Source of the DNA: Crocodylus rhombifer
Lineage: Eukaryota; Chordata; Crocodylia; Crocodylidae
Assembly: GCA_038503035.1 (NCBI GenBank)
Contig: JAVSML010000048.1
Coordinates: forward strand, 746,541 to 810,540
Direction of reading: 5' to 3'
Length of the DNA: 64,000 nucleotides
The notes beneath the pieces are model-generated. The model saw only the letters and a list, made by a program, of their open reading frames with translations, did not search any database and was not told where the DNA came from. Shown piece after piece: positions 46,059-58,424 of the stretch. Both the position numbers and the translations under genes were made by a program. Position 1 is the first letter of the stretch. Each line of letters begins with the position of its first letter.

Positions 46059-49000
46059 TGCCCTTGGACAGCCGTGATGAGGAGAGGGCAACACAGCTGT
46101 CACTCACCAAAGCCTCCCGATGCAGGGAAGTTGAGGAGGTTATTTATGCATGTAAAGACTTGGCAAAAATTTGCTGAAGGCATCTCTACAGCCTATTTGG
46201 TAGAGCAGTGTGCAGTTGGTTAATGGCTTTGGTGGTGTATTTAGGCCACACAGACTCTTTGCATAAAGACCAGTTCCCTCAAAGGATCATGGGTGAGTCG
46301 GGAGTGAATTTCAGTTTGTAAAAGACTAGCTAGCTCTTCTTCCTCCTGGCATCCCTTGAAGGTGGGGACATGGGCAGAACCCCTAAATGCTTGCACATTT
46401 CCTCCAGGGCATGAAGATCTGTCATGGGTGTCCTAAGTGACCAGCCCACAGATTCTGGGATTTGATTCATGTCGCTGGGCGAATGTTGTGACTTGGATTG
46501 GCAGGGTGCGCTGGCAGGAGCTGCGGCACCCCACACATTCCCCAGCGGGGCTGGTGACTCATCAGACGTGCCAAGTCATGAGCGCAGGGACTAGAGTTTC
46601 TCTTCGAAGTCTCTCCTAGCAAAGGTTGCAGATGTTCTGCTGAGCAAACATGGAGAAGGACCTTGTTGTTTTGCTGTTGCTTCTCTTTATTGTCGCAGTG
46701 CATCCTCCGCTTTGTGTCTGGGCAAAGATGTGTTGATTGCTGACAGCAAGGCCAGGATTTTGTTTTTGTGTTGCGCTCCCCACTGAGATGGGAATGTGCA
46801 ACGCGGTGTGAGAGAAGGCCTGGTTCTCACCAACCCGCTCTTTCTTTGTACATTTGTTGGCTTTTTTTGTGCCTTCTGCTATGAAAGCAAGAATTAGTAA
46901 GTGCAGATGGAGCATTTTTTGGACAAAAAAATTTGCATTGGGTTTTTTCTTCCTCCCAATGGCATGCTGGGTAAAATAACCTGAAAAGCAGAGGTCAGGA
47001 ACAATAATGAATCTCAAAGGATATGTGTGTAGGTGCCATGCCACTGGATAGTCTGCTTACTCCTGTTTCCAAAGGTCACGTCATAATGTTTATTACCACA
47101 TTAAACAGGTGAAGCTGTGAGTACCAGATTTGATTGTTCTAGACCTCTCACTAGAGTCTGTGTCTGTGTAGTTTTTATATATTTTCACAGTCATTTATTT
47201 ATGCTTCAGACAAACATTCAAGGTCATTCATTGGTGTGTACAGAAGTTGTCTTATTGGCATGGCCCACAGCATCTCAGCTTGGATGTCTGATTTTGGAGC
47301 TACAACTGTAGGTTGCTTCCATGTGTGGTTTGACTTTCTGTACATTTTTGCAAATCTTGATTATTAAACATTTCCCCCATTTTAGTCTCTGTTCCTTCCT
47401 AACTGTAGTTTTGATGTAGGCTTACATACAGTCAAGTCAGGTTGCCATACTGAGCTGGGCACGGACTATCTTCTGAATTAATAAAATGATATTTCTTGTA
47501 AGATGATAGCGGTTACAGTTGCCACTTTTTCATATTACATTTGGCATGCTTACAATCTCTGATTTGCATGGTAGGTGCATTAAAACTGATTGTTGATTCA
47601 GTTGTGTTCAGTTTTAAATATTGAAAAGATAGCACTATATATCAGCAGTCAAATTCTCAAATGCTTGCTGATGTGAAATTATTTATGGAAGTATTTGTGG
47701 AAGACGTGTTATGAGGAATCTAGTCCCTCTCAAACTGTGCAATGGTCTTACAAGTTTCCACCCTTGTGCAAAGGATAGGTATAGAGGTTAAAGTAGTGGA
47801 ACAAAAGATTGCAATTAGAGCAGCTAGCAAATGAGATGTGGTAGTTTAATTTACATTCTCTCAGTCTTTTCATGGGCTGTTTACAAAAAGCAGAGCTATC
47901 ATGTGTAGAGATTTACAGCAGATAACGATGCATCATAAAGCGAATTCCAGGCTATTTAAAATCAATTGTAAATGTCCCCAAAAGAACCCCTTAAGCAACA
48001 GCGTTTTGCTGAAATGCCAGATTTTCTTTCCAGCTTTACTTTCTGCCTTAGCCATATCTGCTGCCTTTGAAGTAGTTATAACTTGGGCCAAAACTTGTGA
48101 ACTCTGAGAAAACAGCAGATCTGAGCAAGGGGAAAACCTTTGTATTCAGTTCACAAGCACAGAAAAAGGCTAGGAAAGTTTTGGGGTTGTTTTTTAATTT
48201 CCAAGCTGCTAGCAGGTGAGCTTCAGCTTCAGCCTGTTGGTGTCAGAGTGTGTCGTGTCATGCTGAAGGAGGTGGCTTTGGGGCCTTGCATCCTGTTCCA
48301 GGTAAGAACTTCTCATAAGAGTACAAAAAGAGTCAGCAAAATGCAGCCATTCCCTCTTCATACCAGACAGCTCCTTTAAGGGAAATAAATCAATGGGGCA
48401 TGTTGCCCTAACCCATGGGAAAGTCAGTAAGTTGCAATAATAAAAGTTTATTGCACTGAACGCTTCATTGTTTATAAGCTTTTATGTAAATCTGAACCTG
48501 TATTAGTTTTCCAGTGCTATATGTTGAATTTTCCTTGGGGTCCTGGTCATATGAGTGGACTGTCCATACCTGAGATGCATACGATGGAGCGAAAGGGGGT
48601 ATCTTCAGGAAGATGTGCAAATCATTGATTGGAATCGGTTAGATGCAGCGCTCATGCTAGGAAGGCGTTCATTCTGGATAGCTCAGGCATCCAAATGTCT
48701 GGATACTTTTTAAGTGCCTGTACCACTTCAGTCTGTAAAACTAGGCTGGAAATCTTGCACAAATGGTTCCTCTCTGAAGATCCTAGCCGTGCCCACCCTA
48801 GATCTAAGCAGACCAGAAAAAATCTGACCTCATCACGCATAGAAAGCCATTAACAAACTTACTTCCCTTTGATAAAGAGATGGGCCAGGTTTAGGCTCAG
48901 TTTTTACTTTACCCAAATTTAGTCTTTCCAGAAACATTAATCAGGAGAGCAAAGCCACTTTGTTCTCATGCTGTGTGCCAGGCACACGTGTTTAAAAGTG

Positions 49001-50365
49001 CACGGTGCAATGACTAATATGTAACCGCTTCATGTGTTGCTGGACTTAGTATTTGAGATCACTGTACTCCATGTTGTAAAGCAATACAGGCTTCCCTCCA
49101 TGGGCTGCATCCAGCTATTTTTTGTATTTTGAATTAGGTAACGCAATCTGACAACCCTACAGCCGAGAGTGAGAGCAAATGAGGAATGTGGACTCTTTTT
49201 TTGGCAGTCAGAGCCTTGCTTGGAAACGTTTCAAGGAGAGGATTAAGTCTGACTGCTGTCTGGATCGGGATTGGGGCAACTGGCAGAGCCAGAGGTTGAA
49301 GTGGACTGAAATGAGGGGTTATAACAGAAGTGCTGAGATAATCATCTGTAGCACCGCTGCGCTGGCTAACGAACCAAAAAAGAACAGGTTTTCACTTGGG
49401 AGCGCCCAAAATCAAATATGCGATGTTTCAGGAGTTTATCATATGTGCTTGGAGGAGGGGAGACAAATGGGTATAGTTAGTAGGTATTTGATGTATATAT
49501 TTTTGCTAGGGGTTGGATGGGAGGGGTTGAAGATCTATCGCCTGTTTTTCTTCATTTTGGAAAATAAAAAGGACAGAGTTATCCTTACACTGCTTGTGAT
49601 GGAAATGGGTTTGGTGATCCATTTCTGTTGGGGGAAAATGGTTAGGCCGTGAATCCTGAAGTTAGCCAGGCACCCTGTCATTAATCCCTGTATAATGGGA
49701 CTGTTTTCTTTGGACAAGAATATATTAAAAAATGAGCAATAAAGCCCCAGCAGCCATCGCTGTAGTAAACACTCCCGTGCTGACATGTGATGTGATATGA
49801 ATTCCAGATCCCTAGAGGAACAAAGAAAACAATCGAAGTGACAAGCCATCTCTGTGCAGGGAGTGAAATTCTGTATGCAAACTGGGGTGTGTAAATGTAC
49901 CAGATACACAGATACTATGAAAAAGGACTGATACCTCTGGACGGTTTTAATATTGCCCAGTCCTTTGGTATGTTTAATTTATTCTTTATAGAGTCTTAAA
50001 ATGCATTTGTCTGTGTGGAGGTATTTAAATTGCTTTAGTGAAAGGACACTTTGCTTTCCTGCTTCATCAATGAAAGATTTTTTCTAAATGTTTGAAACTG
50101 GTTTTATCTGAATTGATCTGAGTTAAATTCCTGTAAAGTTTCAAAAATAAAGGGTTAATGCGTCCAAGTGGTGTAGGTGAGACAGAATTGATCTAGCTAA
50201 ATATCTGGATTCCTGTACAAATCCCTTGGCTGTAGAATAGGTGTTGGACAAACCTAGCTGAGAGGGAGAATTTTCAGTCTGAAGCCTCAAAGTTGAGTTT
50301 ACAAAGTCAGTTCCTCGTTGCATGGTCCTTGCTGCTGGGTTATAGCTCAAAATGAGTCTAAATTG
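46059..50365. other. Long non-coding stretch, no gene seen
   Basis: Over 4 kb of mostly unique AT-rich sequence. Frames at 46616-47044 (142 codons, minus) and 49179-49652 (157 codons, plus) have no domain I recognise. A donor-like CAG|GTAAGA at 48300 with an acceptor-like tract ending near 48213 is another weak exon-like pairing, without a recognisable peptide. Confidence 0.55.
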
Positions 50366-50694
50366 GTTGAGCCCGGCCTTCTGGACCCTGCCTGGGATTG
50401 GTTTGTGAGTGTGACTCTAGTGCCTGGACCAACATGCAGTGTGTGCCCATGCATGGGGCACACTGGGCCGACCTGATCCCATGCATCGGCCCACACAGTT
50501 GACCAGTCTATGCACAGGGCCATGTTACCCACCCCACTGGTTTAGACATTTGGCAGCAAAGGAGTAGGAATTAATGTTGACACTGGCCCCTCACTGTCAA
50601 AGTTCAAGACCTCTGGGGAGCCTCAATGGGTCAGACAAAATGGTTACATGGGCCAGATCCAGCCTCTGGACTGGGGGTTGAGCACCCTGGCCTA
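50366..50694. repeat. Possible decayed hAT-type repeat
   Basis: The right end, as reverse complement, starts cagggtgctcaaccccc and continues to gctggatctggccc, words typical of hAT-type elements carrying gggccggatcc. The left terminus near 50366 does not form a clear inverted repeat with it, so either it is decayed or the boundary lies elsewhere. Confidence 0.35.
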
Positions 50695-51539
50695 AACCAA
50701 AAAACAAGATCTAAACACTTCTGATCTTCAAGAAGGACTGTGGCTCCAAATCCCTGGTTGTAGCTTGGTCTGTCATCTGCCTTCATGACTGAGAGAGTAG
50801 CCAGCATGACACTATGTGTGATGATTAATTATCTCCCCTAATTGGTTTCCCACCACCATCACCAGTAGTTCATTGCTGGTTGAAGAAAAGGAAGTAGCAT
50901 TGTTGTTCCTCTTTCAGTTGAGCCATAGGGTCCAATGAAAATGTCCATGAACAATCAGGGGTCTGCAAGACTAGACCTATGATGAAATAGTGAAAGAGCT
51001 AGGGTTACTTCCTCTGAAGAAGAGAAAGCTGCAGGGGGGCATCCAAATCGTGCTGCTTGATGGAATACATTTTTCAGTGCATTTCTTTGCTGATAGGTTG
51101 CCTTATAACCAGAGGCAGGAGAGGGATGAGTTATTCCTTGAGGCTTAGATAATTTTTCAATTGAAAAACGTTAAAAAAATGTAGTCTGAAGTGCATGCGA
51201 CGGTCAACCTGAAGGGAAGCTGTCCTGGCTGGAGCAGCACCATCTCATCCAAACCCACTTTTTCGGTGACACAGGACTGGGAAGACTGACGGCCGTGAGC
51301 CCACTGAGGATTTTGTCGCTGACTCCATCCACTCTTCTGTTTATTTCTGGTTACAACAACTTGAGTTGTGTTTCTGGCAACTGTTTGTTTGCTTTGGGAA
51401 GTTGTAGTTATTTTAGCTTAAATAGTTACTAATGATTCTGTCAAGTGCCCAATTTATTTTAGTTTCATGCAATTTCCTCTTCCAGTCAATATATTACCGA
51501 ATAATGTTTCTCCAGAGAACTGCTTCTTCTAAGCGTCCC
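50695..51539. other. Non-coding stretch, no gene seen
   Basis: Unique-looking sequence with short frames only. Confidence 0.6.
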
Positions 51540-51882
51540 ACTGTGCTGATTCAGGCAAACCTTGCCGCTCCCATTGACTTCAAAGGGGAGTGTTTTTCCT
51601 GACACGAGGTCTGTAAAAGCGAGGTCCTGTCCAAGTATAAAGTTAATTCTTCTTAATCATAATGAAAACTCTGTGGACATCCACTGGAATGTTAAAGAGG
51701 TATATTGGTGAGCGGTGGGTGACTGCGATCGGATTATTTTGCCTGTTCTTCTCCTCCTGTTCTTATTCAACCTCAGCTTTGTCGCATACAAAACTAGATT
51801 GTAATCTCTTTGGGGCAGAGATCTTCTCCCTTAGCTCTGCAAAGGGTAGCACAGACTTTTGTGTGCCATAAAAATAATAACA
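51540..51882 (+). repeat. SINE or L2-type tail repeat
   Basis: The block actagattgtaatctctttg followed by gggcagagatc, then ttagctctgc, and a final taaaaataataacag matches the common reptile and bird repeat tail ttagattgtaagctctttggggcaggga... with an aataataa end. A cccattgacttcaaagggga block at about 51570 is another word common in the same class. Whether both belong to one element is uncertain. Confidence 0.6.
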
Positions 51883-53459
51883 GTATGAAATGCTGCAGAA
51901 TTGACCTATATTGAATATTGTTGAGTTGGGATTTTGTTGTTTCTTATCTTTCCGAGGACATAGATACCCTTTTTTCTAAATAACTTTCCTTTACTGATGG
52001 GCCCATAAGACTCTGAGGAATTGCAAAGTTTCCATGTTACATGAGTAGGTCTGATTTCAGGTAAAAATTACATAAGTGACCAGCAGTCCAGAGCTGTGGT
52101 GGGGATTCAGAGTTATGTAATCACACTTGAAAGTTGAATGACATGTTAGCACACCTTCCAAGAAATGTTATGCTAAGCTGAGAAACGCATATGCAAGATC
52201 AATCTAAAGAAAAATTTAACCCCTAAAGAATTGAGTTTATGATGGATCTATGTGTAGTAGCAATATGAAAAATGCATCACATACGGCCTTACATACAGCC
52301 TACCACTTTGCACTGTGGTAGACATGGGATTTCCTAGACTTGCAAGATTAATTTATTTCGTGCTGGAAAATGAGAGTGGTTGGATCCTGCTTGCTTCATA
52401 AGAAGCTGTCTTCCTTTGTGAGGGCAAGCATGATATGATTTGGGCAAGAAATTCAGCAATTTGTTTCCCAGCCCCGGTAAATAAGGTAATTGGTTCTCTA
52501 AGGAGAATAGGATTGGCAGATGTTCCACTGAGAGCCGCTGGATTGTAGTCTTTGTGCAACCCACTTTATGTGGTTTACCAACCCAAATCCTGATAACTGG
52601 AGGACACTGGCATGTCTGTCAACAACATCTTGTTTGTTTTACTCTGTAGGTGTCAATCGATGGAAATGGTAGACCTACCTGTAGGTCCTAAGAAGTGGTT
52701 GGAAGGAGAGATATTAATGTTTGAAGTGTCAGCTTCTCAGAACTCCCTATTTCCTTTATTTTTTCCAATTCCCAGACTCCATTGCCATTTTTACCAATCA
52801 TCTGATTGACTGTTCTGTAGATTCAGCTGGAGCGTGGGTAAGATTTGCTCTCTGGATGCTATTCCAGGCAAACACAAACATGTGGAACCGGCCAGAGGAA
52901 AACCAGGGTGTAATTTTCCCATTGTCATCAAGATGTTGTGTAGACTTAACAGAGTTCTTTGGACAGGAGGAAGGTGATCTAGGTGGACAGACTAGCTTAA
53001 ACTTCAGCATGCAGGACCGTAAGGTGAGACATTAACATATACTCACTTTATTTGTCAACTTTTGGGTGGCATGTACAGAGTGATTATGTCTGAAGGATGG
53101 AAGAGGAAAAGACCAGGGCTCAGCAACAGTTAGCATGCTGTTATCTGAGATGCTTCCATATGTCCAGTGCAGGGAAATACTGCAGCTTTTTAGCTAGGTG
53201 GGTGAGTATTTGATGGGACCAGGTGGTATGACTTCACCAGTCTTATCTGCAACCATATTTGCTAGCTCATTGTGTCTTCCAATACAAGATGAAGGGGTAG
53301 ATATGCTTCTACTCCTGGCTGGATTGTGAATTTTTTCTTGTGTCTAATTCAATAGAAACTGAATTTCCTTCCTCACACTTTCTACACAAGATGAGTAACT
53401 CGGTCGGTAAGGAAATGTCTGCAGTTCTCGTATTCCTATCCTTTGTCTAGCTAGCCATT
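51883..53459. other. Non-coding stretch, no gene seen
   Basis: The 104-codon frame at 52721-53035 has no recognisable domain. Acceptor-like tracts (ttactctgtag near 52649, actgttctgtag near 52820) and a donor-like gtaag|gtgag near 53023 occur, but no convincing exon structure emerges. Confidence 0.5.
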
Positions 53460-53588
53460 TAAGACCCGGGTAGATGAAGCCTTGGCTGGGATGATCCAGT
53501 TGGGGCTGGTCCTGCTTGGAGCAGGGGCTGGAGTAGATGTGACCTCCCAAGGTCCCTTTCATCTCTAATTTTCTATGATTCTATTCAA
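53460..53588 (+). mobile_element. CR1 LINE 3' tail, short
   Basis: It contains ccttggctgggatgatccag, ttggggctggtcctgcttgg, ggctggagtagatgtgacct and a final caaggtccctttcatc, ending in tctatgattctatt, the CR1 3' UTR and octamer tail. Only about 130 bases remain. It is the shortest of the recognisable CR1 ends. Confidence 0.88.
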
Positions 53589-55101
53589 CTGCAGTCTCCC
53601 AAAGCCAGTTTTCAGCTGTGGCTACCAGCAGGCTCTAGAAACAGTTGCATGCAGCAAATCTAGATTGGGCAATCCCCATGAGAAGCATGTGAGATATTAA
53701 ATGGCTACAGGTGCAACAGGTGCATGTGGCTTGCTTGCAGGCTTAGCACTGAGAGCTGAAAATGTGTGCCTCTTTTTATTTTAAAGAATGCCATGGGGGA
53801 GCTGTATGACAATCTTGTGGTGTAAACTGTAAGCCATCGCAGTTCCAGTTGTGCACGACGACTGCGCCTCAAAAGAGCTCTTGGAATGCCAGATGATGGT
53901 TGCACGAACAAGGGGAATTGGGGAGACAAAGAACATAAGCACAATTATGTTGTCAAGTGTTTCCCGTCTTAGTGGGTGACTTGGGTATTACCTTTTTTAT
54001 CTAACCTGCATTGCAGTTAGTGCTCCCAACTAAAAGCTGACTGCTGCCTCAGAAGTCTATAAAAGTTTTGGTCATGCTCTTATAAAGTTGTAGGAAGATG
54101 CTAGAAAGGATTTCCTTCACAGGGGCAGCTAATTATCTCTGGATCAGGGCTCTCTATAGATAACCTTTTAACACCCTTTTTATTCCTAACATCCTAACAG
54201 CTGGGAAGTCTTTGCTATTGCTATTTCCATGTATTGTTGCGGGGGGCAGGGGAGGGTTTACACTCCCAAATAAAGGAAATTGGATTACTCCATGTCAAAT
54301 TAGCTTAGCTTTGGCTTTCATGTCAGGGAGATGAATGAGTCAAACAAGGCTACCTGCTATCAATTATATAACAGTATTAATGTATATTGGATTCAAGATA
54401 GAGTTAGCTGTCAGAAGTAAGCCTAATGTGCATACTGAATATACCCTTCTGAGTTCATGTAGGTAGTGTATTTAAAGGAGTACTACAAGCAAACAGTGTC
54501 TTTTATTAAAATGACATATTTTCTGTGAAAAGTCGAAGACTGGTCTGTAGGCTAGATGGTAACAACTGCGTGGCTTGTAAGGCAGAGAGGTAATTCTCTT
54601 CAAGCTGTGGGACTGTTTAGACCCTCTCGGAAAGGATATCATTTTCTATTCACTTGCATAAAGCTTTGGAGTTGTTTGGTTTCTGTAAAAACCTGCTTCA
54701 TATCTATTCAGCTCTTTTTTTCTACAAGCATTTTGTAAAACCTAAAATGAGTACAAATGTTGTTCTTCTTTTTTTTTAAACTATCAGACCAAGTTTCATT
54801 GCAGAATATTTTCCAAATCCACCATGTGCGTATAAATCCAATCTCATAACATGGGAATGGATTGCTTCACGTTTTATGGTTTGGAATGTGATAAGGGTTG
54901 AAGGCCTAGATGGTGCTGTTATCGAAAACAAGAAATGCAAAGCTAGCACAACTGAACTAGAGAATTTGTGCTAGCAAATGAACCTCTCAGGGAAGAAATA
55001 TTGTCAAGAACAAGAAATCAAAACTCAAGAGTCTCTTAAGTTTTTTTTGTTCTTTTTTCCACCAGTAAAAATGTAGGGATACTGATGGGTAGATTGGCAC
55101 C
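53589..55101. other. Non-coding stretch, no gene seen
   Basis: AT-rich, unique-looking sequence with short frames only. A G run lies near 54241. Confidence 0.6.
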
Positions 55102-55380
55102 TTAGGGCATCTATACACATGCTCCAGGGGTAGGGGTGGGAGGGGCACTATAATTAAAACAGCTTTGAGAGCCTCTCTAATTAAACAGCCTAGAGCGTCT
55201 CATGTATCGACATCCCCACACGTCAAGATGATGGTGAGGGGCGCTTTATCTAAAGCTGATATGCAAGATGTGGAGGCTGGCTGGATTGTGGTAATTACCA
55301 TGCTCCGGCCAACCTGATTAATGGCGCCTGCTCTGACGCACTGTAATTACAGAGCCTGTGCTCATATATAGGCACCCTTA
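55102..55380. mobile_element. Harbinger-like MITE with TTA target duplication (copy 2)
   Basis: The element proper spans 55105-55377 (273 bp), with TTA on both sides. It starts gggcatctatacacatgc, and its end, as reverse complement, reads gggtgcctatatatgagc. Matches to 37191-37506 are collinear (gctgatatgcaaga, gtaattaccatgc, gcctgctctgac, cactgtaatta). It retains only one clear arm of the internal hairpin seen in copy 1. Non-coding. Confidence 0.82.
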
Positions 55381-58189
55381 AAGACTAGCTAAATCAGAGA
55401 CGTATCACGTGTGGTTTCTTAAGCAGAGGGCTCACTTCATCAGATCCTATCCTTGGTGACCCATCGTCCTGCTACCTCTTTTTTACTAAAATGAAGCAAT
55501 TGGCACTGCGTGCAAGGTACAGAAGTGCTTTCACCGATGTTTGAGGCCTTGGACAACAGCTCAAAGTGGGCTTCTTTCCCCACCTGTCACCAGAACGACA
55601 AAATTCCTGTTTGTCCCTTCCTCCGTGCTCCCTGGTTCACCTCACGGCTTGTATGCAGCTTCTAGGGCTTACGAATGTGTGAACTCCAGCATCTAAGTGC
55701 CTGACGAGCCTGGCTAGAGCACCAGAAAGCACCTAAATGTGACACCTGGGGTTGGCCGGTTCCAGCGATGAAGTCTGCCACGTTGCGGCTGGACTGCTGT
55801 TGGCTGTACCAGCTGACCTCCATTGCAAGCCTAAGAATGAATCTCTCCGTCTGCACCTGGTCAGCGCAATTGTCCTCAGTATAACTGGAGGCACAATTCA
55901 GCCCATTGTATTGCAGAATAATCTTTGCAGCAAATCTGATTTTATTTTAAAACTTGGCAAGATGTGGTATTTGGCATCACACAGCAATCAATACAGGATG
56001 AAGCCAGCCCTGCTCCCCACTGTTTGTAAAAATGTCTATCTTTAGCTTTTGTTCTTGAAAGATGATACCACCATATGCATAACGGTGCCATTCCCAAGCT
56101 AGAAAAGGGGTCCATAAAGTAAATAATTTTATTTAATTAAACCAAATAGTTCCTTGGGTTAATGTATTTGGAAAGAAAGTCTAAAACTGAGTGTAGCTTG
56201 TGGTTTCCATAATGCATCAAATCTTGTTTGCGTTTGTGCCGTGCTGGCATGTCCCCCACAGTCGGACCATTGTCATCCCCAAGCTCCTATCCTGTCTCTT
56301 ACCCAGAGAGGAAAAGGCTGGTTGTTTGCATAGTTCCTCCCTCTAATTTTGTTCTTCGGATTCCTGTTTCCAATGCATTTTATACTGCTTTTCCCAAACT
56401 TTAAACATTTCAAGTGCAAGGGGAAACTGCTGGTATAATGCACAAACTTAGTAACATCTTGCATCGCTTCACTCAGAATAATTGACTCGTTCTTTTGATC
56501 TTGTCCTCAAAAGTTTAAAAAAAACCCAACATACTTCATCTCAGCTAAAACCATGAAGCTTTTCCTGGATATCATATGATAAGTTAAACCAGCAATTCAG
56601 CCTTCATTTAGGGATAGCTGTGCAAAGTGCAGATGATCTGAGTGCAAGTATTCAGGGTGCAATTTTTAGCTCCAGATAGCGTCACAAAGAATATAATTTT
56701 CCTATTGGATCATTGAGATTTGTTATAAAAAGTCACCTTCTTCTCCACTCAGTGCAAAACTTCCTTCTTTTATTGTGAAGTACTTATAGAAAAGGGAATA
56801 TATTTACTTGTCCTATTATAAAGAGAAAAGGCATTACAGCCCCTTTGCTTTATAGAAGACAGAAAGCTTGGAGACAAAATTGGCAAATTCCACAGAAAAG
56901 TCTGTTCATTTGTTGGTAGTAAATTATTTCTCTGGAAGAACAGCCAAGTAAAATTAATCTCTTTATAATAACTTTCTAAGCTATTTTAAAAAATGGTCAT
57001 CATAAAGCAGCCAAATAAAACAAACTGTTAAATCAAGTAAGATGTATTGAGTAAGCAAAGGAACGCGGTTAAACAAATCTCAATGGTAATTTGTTAATTC
57101 ATAAATTGATTGTAAGCTTAAAAGCTACATGGAGCAGCTATCAGGTCTGGGAAGAAACGCGCTTAATCGTGATCTCATAGATCTGTCATTTTGTACAACT
57201 TGCTGGCCATGAGAAGGCTTTTGTCTAAAGTACAGCAACTATTGTAACCTTAGCGATGTGCCTGCATGTGAATAATGCCCCCTTCCTGCTTGAAGAAATG
57301 CAGGTTTGAGTTCTGCATCGGGGCATGCAGAAGTGGGAGGAAGCGAATGTGATTCATTGGAGTATCTGTTAGGAGCTTGGGTCTTGGCGTTTCATGAATT
57401 ACCCTTGTTTGCCATCTAGTGCTGAACACCTTCTATGTGTGCTGCCTGCCAGAAAGACTTCCTCACGCTTTTAGGTTATGTTTTACCCGTGGTTAGGTAC
57501 CTCTCATTTCTGTAGTCCTCCTCAGGTAATCTTGTGTTCATTTAGACCCCTGGCAGACCAAAAGCTCAGCATCTGGATCCTTGACCCTGAAAACACACCC
57601 GCTTTGTCCACCAATTCTTATGGTTCACCCTCGGGGCTTGTCTCTTTACCTAAATCTTAAGCTTAATTGCAGAAGCAGATAGGAGGCATCTTTATCTTTG
57701 ACTCACTGAGTACAGCATCTCTGAATTCCCTAATGTTATGACAGTTAAATTGAAGAGCATCTCCTTGCTGCTTATTCTTTTCTAATTGTCAAGACAGCTG
57801 GAGGCTTTTGCAATGGGTGGATGTCGTCTAAATGTAAATAGTGATGCTCTTCCATCAGAGACCTGGACAGGAGGAAGTGGTGCAGTGCAGTTCAGAACTT
57901 CTATAATGTATTATTCTGAGCATGCGCACACAGGTCTCGGTCTTAACTTTCCGTGAGCAAGAGCAGGTTGCGTATATGTATTGGCTATGTGGGTCTATGT
58001 AACGAGCAGTTTACTTCCAATGTGTGCTTGGTTTTAAGGGAAATAACTCAGATTAACCAGTTTGCTTGACCGTCAGAAACAGTAAAATTGATGTCTATCT
58101 GAGATCCTCTGCCGGAAAAGACCGCTTTACCTTTTACTGTAGTTTCAGTTCAAATGGATGTAAGTTATCCAGGTAAAATTCCTTTCAAT
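55381..58189. other. Unique AT-rich stretch, possible conserved non-coding DNA
   Basis: No gene or repeat recognised. The segment 56700-57260 is especially AT-rich, with taattt, attaat and aataaaac words and no recognisable transposon sequence, like many vertebrate conserved non-coding elements. This is an impression that only alignment could support. Confidence 0.4.
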
Positions 58190-58424
58190 GGGCATGTCTA
58201 CACAAGATGCTCACTGCAGCTGCCTAATTAACGCCACAGTTAATTAGCTGCCCTGGTCTGGCAGGCTGACCCCTTCGGGCATCCTACCAGATGGGGCTGT
58301 GTCGCCCCAGCTCAGTGTGCTGCAGTCCTGGCCGCATGTGTAAACGCTGTGCCCAGGAGCAATAAACTCTGGCACAAAGAGTGCTGGAGTTTGTGTCACA
58401 CTCCTTTCACATGTAGATGCACCC
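58190..58424. mobile_element. Possible third Harbinger-like element, other family
   Basis: It starts gggcatgtctacacaagatg and ends cacatgtagatgcaccc, whose reverse complement is gggtgcatctacatgtg. The first 13 bases match at 9 positions. Flanks are aat and aaa, not a clean TWA duplication. The interior (cctaattaacgcc, agttaattagctg) has its own short inverted repeat and does not align clearly with the two TTA-flanked copies. Confidence 0.5.

Noticed and set aside
46616..47044. 142-codon minus-strand frame
   Set aside because: AT-rich, low-complexity lysine and phenylalanine content with no domain; consistent with chance.
48213..48300. Exon-like segment with CAG|GTAAGA donor
   Set aside because: The acceptor is weak and the peptide is unremarkable; likely chance pairing.
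49179..49652. 157-codon open frame on the plus strand
   Set aside because: No recognisable motif. An antisense frame overlaps its end, and nothing around it suggests a gene.
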